In this document: in pieces, positions 16,433 through 24,978 of the stretch
How the letters are laid out: each line of letters opens with the position of its first letter
How positions within the stretch are numbered: position 1 is the first letter of the stretch
Assembly: GCF_039527675.1 (NCBI RefSeq)
Contig: NZ_BAAAKI010000006.1
Span: 1 to 63,822, forward strand
Length of the DNA stretch: 63,822 nt
From: Luteococcus sanguinis
GTDB taxonomy: Bacteria > Actinomycetota > Actinomycetes > Propionibacteriales > Propionibacteriaceae
Reading direction: 5' to 3'
Notes under the pieces: model-generated
Database searches by the model: none
What the model saw: the letters and a program-made list of their open reading frames with translations, nothing else
What the model was told of the DNA's origin: nothing
Translations under genes and position numbers: made by a program

Positions 16433-16643
16433 GTTTCGCCCTGCGTCACCACCGGCTACCGCCTTTGTGGCGCAGCCGGTCCAGGGCCCCGGCCAGGTGC
16501 TCGGCCTCGGTGCCATTGGTGGGCGGTTCCCACGGTGTGCTGATGTCGACGATGCCATGGGACGCATGTGGCCTTGCCGTCGACTTCTGCGAAGGTGGTC
16601 GGCGCGGGCTCCCCCCCGCGAAGACACCGAGGTGAGGAGACCC

Positions 16644-17558
16644 ATGCCACGCAAGGACGTCGGCCTGGCCGCGCTGGTGATCTGCATCTGGGGCGTGAAC
16701 TTCGTCTGCGCCAGCCTTGCGATGGAATCGCTGCCCCCGCTGTTCATGGCGGCGGTCCGGTTCACGCTCGTCGCCCTGCCCGCGGTCTTCTTCGTCAAGC
16801 CCCCGGCGGCCGGGTGGAAGCCCGTCGTCGCGTCCGGACTGTGCATGGGAGCCGTGCAGTTCGGGTTGCTGTACACGGCCATGAACCTCGGACTACCCGC
16901 CGGTCTCGCCTCCCTGGTGCTGCAGGTGCAGAGCCTGTTCACGGTGGGCTTGGCCGCCTTCATACTCGGCGAGCACCCGTCGACGGTGCAGGTCTTCGGC
17001 ATCCTGGTCGGGATCCTCGGGATGGGCGTGGTCGGCTGGCAGTACCTCGCGCACGCACCCGTGCTGCCCTTCGCGCTGGCGGTGCTGGCCGCGCTCGGGT
17101 GGGCCGCCGGCAATATCGTCACCCGGCGCCACCCACCCCGCAGCGGGTTCTCCCTGGTGATCTGGTCGGCGCTGGTGCCACCTATCCCGTTGCTGCTCGG
17201 CTCGATGGTGCTGGAGGGCCCGATGGCCGGATTCCACGGCTTGGCGCACCTGAGCCTGCGCTCGGCGCTGGGCGTGGCCTTCGTGACCTATGGCGCCTCC
17301 ATGGTCGGCTACGGCCTGTGGAACCTGCTGCTGAGCAGGCATTCGGCGGCCACCGTCTCGCCCTGGTCGATGTTCGTCCCGGTAGTTGGAGCGATCACCG
17401 CCTGGTTCTACAACGGCGAGGTCCCTACCCCAATGGGCATTCTGGGCGCCGCCATCACCGTCGCCGGCGTGCTGCTGGCCCTCGGGGCGGGAAACCGTCT
17501 GTTCGCCCGTGCCGACGTTCCCGACCCTGAGCCAGCGATCGAGCCCCCGGGCCTGTGA
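16644..17558 (+). CDS. EamA/DMT family transporter
   Basis: 304 residues with ten predicted membrane helices in two EamA halves. The first repeat begins GLAALVICIWGVNFVCASLAMES; loop sequences GLPAGLASLVLQVQSLFTV and GEHPSTVQVFGILVGILG, and the second-half ALGWAAGNIVTRR and HSAATVSPWSMFVPVVGAI, are typical of the subgroup related to the O-acetylserine/cysteine exporter EamA (YdeD). It is an inner-membrane exporter of small metabolites; the substrate is not predictable. ATG 16644 follows GAGGTGAGGAGA. Confidence 0.88.
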   Translation: MPRKDVGLAALVICIWGVNFVCASLAMESLPPLFMAAVRFTLVALPAVFFVKPPAAGWKPVVASGLCMGAVQFGLLYTAMNLGLPAGLASLVLQVQSLFTVGLAAFILGEHPSTVQVFGILVGILGMGVVGWQYLAHAPVLPFALAVLAALGWAAGNIVTRRHPPRSGFSLVIWSALVPPIPLLLGSMVLEGPMAGFHGLAHLSLRSALGVAFVTYGASMVGYGLWNLLLSRHSAATVSPWSMFVPVVGAITAWFYNGEVPTPMGILGAAITVAGVLLALGAGNRLFARADVPDPEPAIEPPGL

Positions 17559-17594
17559 GCCCAGACAGACCTTGGCATTCACACCACGCCACCC

Positions 17595-17640
17595 TTGACG
17601 GTGACTGAACAGGCGTTCAGACTATTGAACGTGAGTTCAA
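17595..17640 (+). promoter_or_regulatory. promoter with twin TetR-type operators and leaderless start
   Basis: Two perfect 16-bp palindromes of identical design: CTGAACAGGCGTTCAG (17605-17620) and TTGAACGTGAGTTCAA (17625-17640), each TGAAC-N4-GTTCA, with centres 20 bp apart. TTGACG at 17595-17600 fits a -35 element, and a -10 of the type AGACTAT would sit between the operators. The GTG start of the TetR gene is the centre of the second palindrome, so the message is probably leaderless and bound repressor would cover both promoter and start codon. Confidence 0.85.
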
Positions 17641-18302
17641 ACCCCGCCGACCTGACCACCGAGGCCCGCATCCGTGCCGCTGCCGTCGAGCTCTTCGGCG
17701 AGCAGGGCTTCCCGCACACAACGATCCGCCAGATCGCCGAGCGGGCAGGGGTTTCGGCGCCACTCGTGATGCACCACTTCGGGTCCAAGGACAAGCTGCG
17801 CGAGGCCTGCGACAACTGGGCGATGGAGGCCCTCTCGCAAAAGACCGCCTTCCTCTCCCTTGGCTCGATGCCCACCATGGACACCTACATCGAGCAGCAC
17901 CCCGAGTACCGGACGCTGATGGCCTACCTCGTCTCGGGCCTTCGCGCCGGCGGCCCCACCGCCGACCGGATCTTCGACCGCCTGATGGAGACCTCCACCG
18001 AGATGGTCGACCAGGCCGTCGAGACGGGCGTCATGCGCCTACCCGACGACCGGGAGGCCGCGGTCGCCTACCTGGTCGCCTCCTCCTGTGGAGTGATGCT
18101 GCTCGGTTCCCAGTTCAGCCGCCACCTCGGCGGCACCGCGCTGACAGACCCCCGGGTCGTCCACCGCTACAGCGCCGCCACCACCGACCTGCTCACCCAC
18201 GGCGCCTTCACCGCCGAGTACCGCGACGCCCTGCTGGCCTCACTCGGGCAGGCCGATGAGCAAACCACCACCAGCACCATCACGCAGGAAGAACGGAAAT
18301 GA
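17631..18302 (+). CDS. TetR/AcrR family transcriptional regulator
   Basis: 223 residues. The helix-turn-helix lies at about residues 8-55 (TTEARIRAAAVELFGEQGF, then TTIRQIAERAGVSAPLVMHHFGSKDKL), followed by an all-helical ligand-binding domain. It heads an operon with an ABC ATPase (ATGA overlap at 18299) and permease, so it most likely represses an exporter and is released by the exported compound. GTG 17631 is chosen because it sits inside the second operator and next to the promoter; upstream TTG/GTG starts at 17595 and 17601 would run through both operators. Confidence 0.88.
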   Translation: MSSNPADLTTEARIRAAAVELFGEQGFPHTTIRQIAERAGVSAPLVMHHFGSKDKLREACDNWAMEALSQKTAFLSLGSMPTMDTYIEQHPEYRTLMAYLVSGLRAGGPTADRIFDRLMETSTEMVDQAVETGVMRLPDDREAAVAYLVASSCGVMLLGSQFSRHLGGTALTDPRVVHRYSAATTDLLTHGAFTAEYRDALLASLGQADEQTTTSTITQEERK

Positions 18303-19192
18303 CCCAGAACGCGATCGAGGTCCAAGGCCTCGTCAAGACTTTCGGACCCACCCGCGCGCTGAACGGGTTGACGATGCAGGTCGCCACCGGTCAGGTGCAC
18401 GGCTTCCTCGGGCCCAATGGCTCGGGCAAGTCCACCACCATCCGGGTGTTGCTGGGCCTGTTGCGGGCCGACTCCGGCACCGCGTCCCTGCTCGGTGGCG
18501 ACCCCTGGGCCGACGCGCCCAGCCTGCACCGCAGGTTGGCCTATGTTCCAGGCGACGTGAACCTGTGGCCGAACCTGACCGGCGGCGAGGCGATCGACGT
18601 GCTCGGACGCTCCCGCGGTGGCCTCAACCCCACCCGCCGCGCCGAACTGATCGACAAGTTCGACCTCGACCCGCGCAAGAAGGGCCGCACCTACTCCAAG
18701 GGCAACCGGCAGAAGGTCGCCCTGGTCGCGGCGCTCGCGTCCGACGTCGAACTGTTGTTGCTGGACGAACCCACCAGCGGCCTGGACCCCCTGATGGAGC
18801 GGATCTTCACCGACGAGATCCTCGCCGACAAGGCCCGCGGACGCACCGTGCTGCTCAGCTCACACATCCTGTCGGAGGTTGAGAAGCTGTGTGACCACGT
18901 CAGCCTGATCCGCGCCGGACGAATCATCGAGACCGGGACGCTGAGCGACCTGCGCCACCTCCACCGACTGGACATCACCGCCGATCTCGACCGTCTTCCC
19001 GCCGAGGACCTGCACCAACTGCCCGGCGTCCACGATTTGGCGATCACCGGGAACACGCTGTCCGCGCACGTCGACGCCGATGCCCTGAACGGGCTGCTGT
19101 CGGCGCTGACCAGCTGCGGAGTGCGCTCGCTGACCTCCACCCCACCCTCGCTGGAAGAGCTCTTCCTCTCCCACTACGACGGGACGAAGTGA
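18299..19192 (+). CDS. ABC exporter ATP-binding protein
   Basis: 297 residues. Walker A is GPNGSGKSTT near residue 39, the Q-loop region gives VPGDVNLWPNL, Walker B is LLLLDEPTSGLD, and the H-loop is LLSSHILSEVEK. The signature is YSKGNRQKV rather than LSGGQ, a variant seen in ATPases paired with large 12-helix drug-export permeases. A C-terminal regulatory domain (residues 225-297) follows. It energises export with the downstream permease. The start overlaps the regulator stop (ATGA) and its own stop overlaps the permease start, indicating tight translational coupling. Confidence 0.9.
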   Translation: MTQNAIEVQGLVKTFGPTRALNGLTMQVATGQVHGFLGPNGSGKSTTIRVLLGLLRADSGTASLLGGDPWADAPSLHRRLAYVPGDVNLWPNLTGGEAIDVLGRSRGGLNPTRRAELIDKFDLDPRKKGRTYSKGNRQKVALVAALASDVELLLLDEPTSGLDPLMERIFTDEILADKARGRTVLLSSHILSEVEKLCDHVSLIRAGRIIETGTLSDLRHLHRLDITADLDRLPAEDLHQLPGVHDLAITGNTLSAHVDADALNGLLSALTSCGVRSLTSTPPSLEELFLSHYDGTK

Positions 19193-20820
19193 TGTCGTCC
19201 ACCGGCCACAGGAGCACCAGCACCGTGACCGGGCTGGGCAGCTCGCTGCGGCTCGCGGTGCGCCGCAACCGATGGTTCTGGCTGTCCTGGATCATCGGCC
19301 TGGCCATTCTGATGCCGATGACCGCCGCGCAGTACGAGACGATCATCCCGGCCGGCACCGACCCCCGCGACACCCTCGAACCACTGCGCAACAACCCGTC
19401 CATGCTGGCCCTGCTCGGCCCGGCCTTCGACATCTACACCAAGGGTGGTTTCGTCTTCTGGCGCGTGGGCGGCTTCTGCTCGATGTTCGCCGGAATGATG
19501 GCGGGCTTCGGGATCATCCGCGCCACCCGTGCCGAGGAGGAGGAAGGACGCCTGGAGATGGTCCGCTCCGGGGCGATCGGACGACATGCCCCGCTCGCCG
19601 CCGGCATCCTGCTCGGCGCGCTGGGTTCGGCCACCCTCGGCATCGTCACCGCAGCGCTGCTCGTCGCGTCGGGTCTTCCGGCCACCGGGTCGGTGGCCTC
19701 CGGGCTGGCGCTCACCGTCGAGGGCCTCGCCTTCACCGGCATCGGCGCGGTGGTTGCGCAGGTCTTCGGGAGCGCCCGCACCACTCGCTACTGGACCCTC
19801 GGCGCCCTGTGGGGCGGCATGTTCGTCGTCCGGATGATGATCGACGGCGGCGGGGAGTCCGTGCCGGGATGGCTACGTTGGCTGGTCCCGATGGAGTGGG
19901 GCATGCTGATCCGGCCCTTCTCGGACGAGCGATGGCGGGTCGCCCTGTTGCCGCTGGGGCTGTTCGTGGCGCTGGTGGCGCTGGCCTTCCGGTTGGAGTC
20001 CGCCCGCGACCACGGCGCCGGGCTGGTCCAGCCCCGTCCGGGACCCGCCGCGGCATCACGCTCCTTGTCAGGACCATTCGGGCTCGCTTGGCGGTTGCAA
20101 CGCGGCGGCGTGATCGGCTGGGTGGTCGCGATTTCCCTGAGCGCCCTGGGCTGCGGACGGATCGTCTCCCAGATGGAGGAGTCCTTCGCCGCCAACCCCG
20201 AACTCGGCGAGATGGTCGAGAAGATGGGCGGCAGTGACGACATCTTCGTCGCCTTCTACGTCGCGATGCTCGGCATCATCGGCACCGTCACCGCGATCTT
20301 CGCGGCCACCGTGCTGAACCGGCTCAAGTCCGAGGAGGTCCGCGGGCACGCCGAACAGATGCTGGCCACCGCCATCGGACGGACGCGCTACGCGGCAAGC
20401 CACTTGGGGATCGCGTTCGCCTTCACGACGGTCGCGTTCGTGTTGACCGGTGCCCTGCTGCCCTTTGCGCAGGCCCAGCGGGACGGCAACTGGTCGCTGG
20501 TTGGGACGTACACCCGCAGCGCCTTGGGGCTGTTGCCCGGGCTGTGGCTGGTGCTCGGGTTCGCGATGCTGCTGATCGGTTGGGCGCCACGGCTCACCGG
20601 GCTGGTGTGGGGGCTGCTCGGCTGGACCCTGTTCGCCACCTGGTTCAGCGTCCTGTTCGACCTGCCGGTCTGGCTGACCAAGATGCAGCCGTGGGGTTAC
20701 CTGCCCCACCTGCCGCGCGACCCGATGGGCTGGACGGCCTTCCTGGTGGAGTTGATGCTCGCAATGGCGCTGGTCGTCGTCGGGCTCGTTGGGTACCGCA
20801 GGCGGGGCATCCCGGGCTGA
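19192..20820 (+). CDS. ABC exporter permease (polyketide antibiotic exporter type)
   Basis: 542 residues with about twelve membrane helices in two ABC-2-like halves. The first begins SSLRLAVRRNRWFWLSWIIGLA with GIIRATRAEEEEGRLEMVRSG, and the second half repeats this pattern (LKSEEVRGHAEQMLATAIGR). Such RAEE-G-E-lines are characteristic of the COG3559-type permeases annotated as exporters of polyketide antibiotics. With the ATPase it would export a hydrophobic drug, and the TetR regulator suggests induction by substrate. The start ATG shares one base with the ATPase stop codon; GTG 19189 is an alternative. Confidence 0.88.
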   Translation: MSSTGHRSTSTVTGLGSSLRLAVRRNRWFWLSWIIGLAILMPMTAAQYETIIPAGTDPRDTLEPLRNNPSMLALLGPAFDIYTKGGFVFWRVGGFCSMFAGMMAGFGIIRATRAEEEEGRLEMVRSGAIGRHAPLAAGILLGALGSATLGIVTAALLVASGLPATGSVASGLALTVEGLAFTGIGAVVAQVFGSARTTRYWTLGALWGGMFVVRMMIDGGGESVPGWLRWLVPMEWGMLIRPFSDERWRVALLPLGLFVALVALAFRLESARDHGAGLVQPRPGPAAASRSLSGPFGLAWRLQRGGVIGWVVAISLSALGCGRIVSQMEESFAANPELGEMVEKMGGSDDIFVAFYVAMLGIIGTVTAIFAATVLNRLKSEEVRGHAEQMLATAIGRTRYAASHLGIAFAFTTVAFVLTGALLPFAQAQRDGNWSLVGTYTRSALGLLPGLWLVLGFAMLLIGWAPRLTGLVWGLLGWTLFATWFSVLFDLPVWLTKMQPWGYLPHLPRDPMGWTAFLVELMLAMALVVVGLVGYRRRGIPG

Positions 20821-20845
20821 GCGGGGGCTTCCACCCTCGGAGACC

Positions 20846-21820
20846 TCAGCCCTCGGCGGTGCGGGGAACCTCTCGCGGGGCAGTGCGGGCGATCTGCTCG
20901 CGAATGTCGATCAGGCGCTTGGCGTGGGACTGCAGTGCCAGGTCCTCGGGCAGGGTCGGGTTCCATGAGCGGACGGCGACCTTGCGCGAGCCCGTCGGGT
21001 CCAGCGCCACCAGCACCATCAGGCAGTGGGTGGTGGTGTGCATCTCGCCGCCGCTGCGGGGATCCCCGGACCGGACATGCACCGAGACGTGCATGGACGA
21101 GTGGCCGGTGTGGATCAAGCGCGCCTCGACCTCCACCAGGTGCCCGATCTGGATCGGACGGTAGAACCGCACGCCACCAGCGAAGACGGCGATGGCGGGA
21201 CCTTGGTGCCACTGCTCCGCGACCAGGTTCGCGGCCTCGTCGATCCACTGCATCACGGAGCCGCCGTGCACCTTGCCGCCCCAGTTCACATCCGTCGGCT
21301 TGGCCAGGAACCGCAGCGTCCGGCGCAGCGAGGCCGTCGCCTCCGTGTAGACCTGATCGGCCATGTCGGCCTCGATCTCCCGTCGTCCGTTGATCCGGCG
21401 CACGGCGATCTGCTGCTGCTCGCGCTCCCAGTCGTCGGTCGGCTCGAAGGCGGGCACCTCGCTCGGGTGCCCGTTCTCGTCCGTCGCGACGAAGACCATC
21501 AGGCACTGGCACGTGACGGCCCGCTCCTCCGATCGCGGCGACCCGCTGGAAACGGTGCAGACGATGTGCATCGAGGTCCGTCCGGTGTGGACGATGCGCG
21601 CCTGCACCTCGACCATGTCGCCGACCAGCACGGGGCGGCTGAAGCGGACATTGCCGACATAGGCGGTGACGCAGTACTGGCCACTCCACGCCACCGCAGC
21701 GGCGTATCCGGCCTTGTCGATCCACTCCAGCACGAGGCCGCCCTCAACACGTCCCTCGGTGTTGCCGTCCATCGGCGCCGCCAGGAATCGAAGGGTCAGG
21801 TGGCGCTGGGTGCCGGGCAC
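20846..21820 (-). CDS. acyl-CoA thioesterase with two hotdog domains
   Basis: 324 residues containing two tandem hotdog domains. The first has GRVEGGLVLEWIDKAGYAAA (about residues 23-42) and VRFSRPVLVGDMVEVQARIVHTG, and the second repeats this as GKVHGGSVMQWIDEAANLVA and VRFYRPIQIGHLVEVEARLIHTG. The pattern [GK]VxGGxVxxWID is the acyl-CoA hydrolase (BACH/YciA-type) signature. It hydrolyses acyl-CoA thioesters, probably to regulate the free fatty acid pool; chain length preference is unknown. The C-terminus (TAPREVPRTAEG) is unrelated tail. It is monocistronic, convergent with the ABC permease. Confidence 0.87.
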   Translation of the reverse strand: MPGTQRHLTLRFLAAPMDGNTEGRVEGGLVLEWIDKAGYAAAVAWSGQYCVTAYVGNVRFSRPVLVGDMVEVQARIVHTGRTSMHIVCTVSSGSPRSEERAVTCQCLMVFVATDENGHPSEVPAFEPTDDWEREQQQIAVRRINGRREIEADMADQVYTEATASLRRTLRFLAKPTDVNWGGKVHGGSVMQWIDEAANLVAEQWHQGPAIAVFAGGVRFYRPIQIGHLVEVEARLIHTGHSSMHVSVHVRSGDPRSGGEMHTTTHCLMVLVALDPTGSRKVAVRSWNPTLPEDLALQSHAKRLIDIREQIARTAPREVPRTAEG

Positions 21821-21955
21821 GATGTGCTCCTTGTTGAGACGGTGGACTGTGATGACTAGGGGAATGGTGCGTGTCGGGTGGGATCGCCCACCAGCCTATC
21901 GCCGCGACACGCGGCCCCAGTAACCTTGAGTCCTTGACGTGAGAGGAACGACGAC

Positions 21956-22786
21956 GTGACACAGAACGCGGACACCTACGCCGGTCTCGGCCGGATCCTG
22001 GTGATCATCCCGACCTACAACGAGCTGGAGAACATCGGCCCGATCACGTCGCGGTTGCGCAAGGCGGTCCCCCAGGCCCACATCCTCATCGCGGACGACA
22101 ACTCCCCCGACGGCACCGGCGCCAAGGCCGACGAGCTCGCCGCCGCGGACGACCACATCCACGTCAACCACCGCAAGGGCAAGGAGGGGCTGGGTGCCGC
22201 CTACCTTGATTCCTTCAAGTGGGGTCTCGACCAGGGCTACGACGTCCTAGTGGAGTTCGACGCGGACGGCTCCCACCAGCCCGAGCAGCTTCATCGACTG
22301 CTGGACGCGCTGGCCGACGGCGCCGACATGGTCAAGGGCTCCCGCTGGGTGAAAGGCGGTTCGATCGTGAACTGGCCCAAGCACCGCGAGTTCCTCTCGC
22401 GCGGCGGCTCGGTCTACATCCAGCTGATGCTCGGCATGCCGATCAAGGACGTCACCGGCGGCTTCAACGCCTTCCGCGCGGACGCGCTGCGTCAGCTCGT
22501 CTCCGAGAACATCGACCGGCACGGCTACGGGATCCAGCGCGACCTGACCTGGAATGCCTACCGCAAGGGCTTCACCATCGTCGAGGTTCCGATCGACTTC
22601 GTGGAGCGGGAGATCGGTGACTCCAAGATGGGCAGCGATGTCGTGAAGGAGGCCATCAAGTCGACCACGAAGATGGGCCTGCAGCACCGCGGCAGCCAGC
22701 TGCGCACCCTCGGCAAGGGGGTCGCCGCCAGCGCCGGCAAGGGCTTGGACGCCGCGAAGCAACAGGTCGCCAAGCGCCGCGGCTGA
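21956..22786 (+). CDS. ppm1: polyprenol monophosphomannose synthase
   Basis: 276 residues, GT2 fold of the dolichol-phosphate mannose synthase family: ILVIIPTYNELENIGPI at the N-terminus, IADDNSPDGT, then the DxD motif in EFDADGSHQPEQL, and VTGGFNAFRADAL and YGIQRDLTWNAYRKGFTIVEVPIDFVER. It transfers mannose from GDP-mannose to polyprenyl phosphate, supplying the lipid donor for mannosylated lipoglycans and glycoproteins. A hydrophilic, basic tail replaces any transmembrane domain. Only the synthase domain is here; the acyltransferase (Lnt) half that is fused in Mycobacterium tuberculosis Ppm1 is absent. GTG 21956 follows GAGAGGAACGACGAC. Confidence 0.88.
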   Translation: MTQNADTYAGLGRILVIIPTYNELENIGPITSRLRKAVPQAHILIADDNSPDGTGAKADELAAADDHIHVNHRKGKEGLGAAYLDSFKWGLDQGYDVLVEFDADGSHQPEQLHRLLDALADGADMVKGSRWVKGGSIVNWPKHREFLSRGGSVYIQLMLGMPIKDVTGGFNAFRADALRQLVSENIDRHGYGIQRDLTWNAYRKGFTIVEVPIDFVEREIGDSKMGSDVVKEAIKSTTKMGLQHRGSQLRTLGKGVAASAGKGLDAAKQQVAKRRG

Positions 22787-22819
22787 ACGCCGCCGCCCCG
22801 AAGTCACCTTCGTCCATCC

Positions 22820-23710
22820 ATGGCGACCCGTGAGAACACCAGCCGGGAACAGCTGGCGCGCGAGGCCTTCGCGCTCGTCTTCTCCGATGCCCTGCAAGCG
22901 CGCGGCCTGACCCTGGACGGCGTCCACGCCCGGCTCGTCGCGGCGGGTTGTCCCGTGTCGATCGCCACCCTGAGCTACTGGCAGACCGGACGCTCACTGC
23001 CCACCCGGATGGCGTCGATGGCGGCGCTGGCCGAACTCGACCGGATCTTCGAGCTGCCCCCCGGCTACCTCGTCTCCCTGCTGCCTGCGCGCACCGACCG
23101 GTCGTGGCGGTTGCGCCAGGTGCTGGACTCCTACGACCGGGTCGAGCAGATCTTCGCGGGTTGGGGTTCGTCCACCGACTCCCAGCTGACCAGCATCGTC
23201 GTCCACGAACGGCACCTGGTGCAGGACGAGGGCCAGCGGATCGTCTCCCGGATGCGGCAGCTGATGCGCTGCACCGGGGACGACGTGACGACGACGCCAT
23301 ACATCTTCCAGCAGCCCGCCGCGCACGTCGCGCCTCGTCCACAGGCCCTGACCGGCTGCGAGATCGGCAACTCCTTCATCGATCAGGACGCGGGGCTGGC
23401 CGTCGGCGAGTGGGTCTTCCCGCGGCCAGTCCAGGCCGGGGAGCTGGTCTGTTTCGACTTCGAGATCGACTGGGTCTCCTCCGACCCGCTGGACCGCTGC
23501 TTCGAGCGGCTGTTGGCCGACCAGGCGCAGATTCTGTCGATCCAGGTCGAGTTCACCGGACGTCCACCCGCCCGGGCCAGGCGCCAACTGCGCGCCAACC
23601 ATGACACGGATATGCTGGTGGACGAGCCGCTGCCGGTGGACGGCAACCAGGTCACGTCCCTGGTGGTTGACCCGCAACCCGGAGTGCACGGGGTCCGCTG
23701 GGAGTTCTGA
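22820..23710 (+). CDS. HTH-containing protein of unknown function
   Basis: 296 residues. Residues about 15-70 resemble an XRE-type helix-turn-helix lacking the usual conserved ends (VHARLVAAGCPVSIATLSYWQTGRS, where S-x-W-x-x-G-R is the recognition helix). The remainder is a beta-rich domain with no family I can name. Charged segments at 85-110 may form a coiled coil. It is probably a cytoplasmic DNA-binding regulator of a metabolite-sensing kind. It starts 33 bp after ppm1 in the same direction. Its 3' end abuts the duplicated fragment of the RHS-linked island. Confidence 0.55.
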   Translation: MATRENTSREQLAREAFALVFSDALQARGLTLDGVHARLVAAGCPVSIATLSYWQTGRSLPTRMASMAALAELDRIFELPPGYLVSLLPARTDRSWRLRQVLDSYDRVEQIFAGWGSSTDSQLTSIVVHERHLVQDEGQRIVSRMRQLMRCTGDDVTTTPYIFQQPAAHVAPRPQALTGCEIGNSFIDQDAGLAVGEWVFPRPVQAGELVCFDFEIDWVSSDPLDRCFERLLADQAQILSIQVEFTGRPPARARRQLRANHDTDMLVDEPLPVDGNQVTSLVVDPQPGVHGVRWEF

Positions 23711-23732
23711 CGCGGGAATGTCGTCGCGGCAG

Positions 23733-23848
23733 GGAAGTAGGCGTACGGCCGCGCGCGTCCATCAGAATTGACCAAGAAGAAGAGGCACGTGGCACCTCCG
23801 CTCCACTCACCAAATAGAAGGCCACCCTTGCTCAGCCCAACGCCAATA
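23733..23848 (-). repeat. fragment duplicate of the downstream membrane-gene 3' end, copy 1
   Basis: About 116 bp matching 24597-24712 without gaps at an offset of 864 bp, about 90% identical by eye. On the minus strand it encodes the equivalent of FGEWSGGATCLFFLVNSDG, the C-terminal portion of the PH-like membrane protein at 24511-24978, but it is bounded by a TGA just upstream and lacks the final residues. It has no full gene, so it is a relic of a second copy. Confidence 0.8.
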
Positions 23849-23887
23849 ATCGGTCAGGCCCTCGCCCGGGGCCCCGGGAGGCCTAGA

Positions 23888-24208
23888 TCATCGAGAAGAA
23901 CACCCATATTCGCCGAGGTCTAGCTTCGCCAAGGAATCATACTGGACAACCTCCTCTACAAGCACTGCCTGCCCGTCCTCCATATGAGACGGTACCTCAA
24001 CCCAAATTTCGCTGCCGTTTTCGGCCACGCCAGTAACCAAGCGTCCTGCAACGGAGAATCCTGCTTGAATGCCTGGGGCGAATTTGACACGGACACCGGC
24101 CGTCGATCGTCCTGGGAGTTCTGCGGGATTCACGCCCGTCAGATAGTCATACTGCGCCAGTATGGAATCCGTCGGCGTGCCGCCCGAGTCAATCGATCTT
24201 ACTTCCAT
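23888..24208 (-). CDS. putative immunity-like or orphan protein
   Basis: 106 residues, acidic and beta-rich, ending VVQYDSLAKLDLGEYGCSSR. GC content is visibly lower than in the neighbouring genes. I do not recognise a family; by position between an RHS-type pseudogene and a duplicated membrane-gene fragment it may be an immunity protein. The ATG is preceded directly by AGGAGG with no spacer, so the true start is uncertain (an in-frame GTG lies 26 codons in). It may equally be an ORF left by genome decay. Confidence 0.45.
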   Translation of the reverse strand: MEVRSIDSGGTPTDSILAQYDYLTGVNPAELPGRSTAGVRVKFAPGIQAGFSVAGRLVTGVAENGSEIWVEVPSHMEDGQAVLVEEVVQYDSLAKLDLGEYGCSSR

Positions 24209-24510
24209 CCTCCTAAAGGCATCTTCACGGCATACGGAGCCAGCGATCCAAACGCCACCCCCTCAGGGCGACGAACCCGGGAGAGTAGGGGCGTGAGGGG
24301 GCGCATGACGCAACGAGCAGCGACCATGCCGCGAACAACAGGAGTTTCGTAAGGCGGTGACGTTCCGCAATTTCAGCTAACATGCTCCATCTTCCGGCTC
24401 TCATAGATCGGGGAGTTGGGACTCTTGGGCCAGCGAAGTCATGAACACCGAAATCACCTCAAGAGGTCCAACTCAGGTCCAAGTTGACCGTGCCCAAGTA
24501 GTCAAGAGTG
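24209..24510. other. low-GC intergenic stretch in the RHS island
   Basis: 302 bp of markedly lower GC than the flanks. Homologous decay products of the toxin/immunity region may be here, but I see no in-frame coding sequence worth naming and no clear promoter. Confidence 0.4.
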
Positions 24511-24978
24511 TCACTGGACTTCTTTAACCTGCAGCAGTCGACAGACGTTCCACAATTGTCTATTCAGTTCCTCAGATCTGGAGAAGGCTGCAGCGGGCAA
24601 GTAGGCATACCGCCGCGCGCGCCCATCAGAATTGACCAAGAAGAAGAGGCACGTAGCGCCCCCGCTCCACTCACCAAATAGAAGCCCACCCTTACCCAGT
24701 CCAACGCCAATGACGTCATCCGCACCGAACGATACCTTTCCAAGGGGTCGGGGTACCTCTATCTGCCTCGTCACCCCATCGAACTTCACAGCTCCGAGCG
24801 ACAGGTATCGGAGGCCGGTGCAAGCAAAGAAGACCCCTAGGGAAGCGACGGCGACTGCCGACTTCCCGCTCATGTCTGTCGCGGCCAGTATCGCAACCAA
24901 GGAATACATTCCAAACGACAGGGGCGATGCCACTCGGAAGTACCGCGTTGGCCGCGCGATAGTTTGCCGGCTCACCAC
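24511..24978 (-). CDS. membrane protein with PH-like cytoplasmic domain, candidate immunity protein
   Basis: 155 residues from GTG 24978. Two hydrophobic helices (FGMYSLVAILAATDMSG; VAVASLGVFFACTGLRYLS) are followed by FDGVTRQIEVPRPLGKVSFGADDVIGVGLG, a beta-strand pattern like bacterial PH domains, then FGEWSGGATCLFFLVNSDGRA. The gene follows a decayed RHS-type protein on the same strand, the usual position for an immunity gene. A duplicated fragment of it occurs at 23733-23848, as is common in such loci. No ribosome-binding site is clear for GTG 24978 or 24975, so the start is uncertain. Confidence 0.55.
   Translation of the reverse strand: MVSRQTIARPTRYFRVASPLSFGMYSLVAILAATDMSGKSAVAVASLGVFFACTGLRYLSLGAVKFDGVTRQIEVPRPLGKVSFGADDVIGVGLGKGGLLFGEWSGGATCLFFLVNSDGRARRYAYLPAAAFSRSEELNRQLWNVCRLLQVKEVQ
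24597..24712 (-). repeat. fragment duplicate, copy 2 (within the PH-like membrane gene)
   Basis: Partner of 23733-23848; offset 864 bp, about 90% identical by eye, covering the LLFGEWSGG-to-Y-Y-PAA coding segment. In this copy the frame continues to a complete C-terminus (CRLLQVKEVQ), unlike copy 1. Confidence 0.8.
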
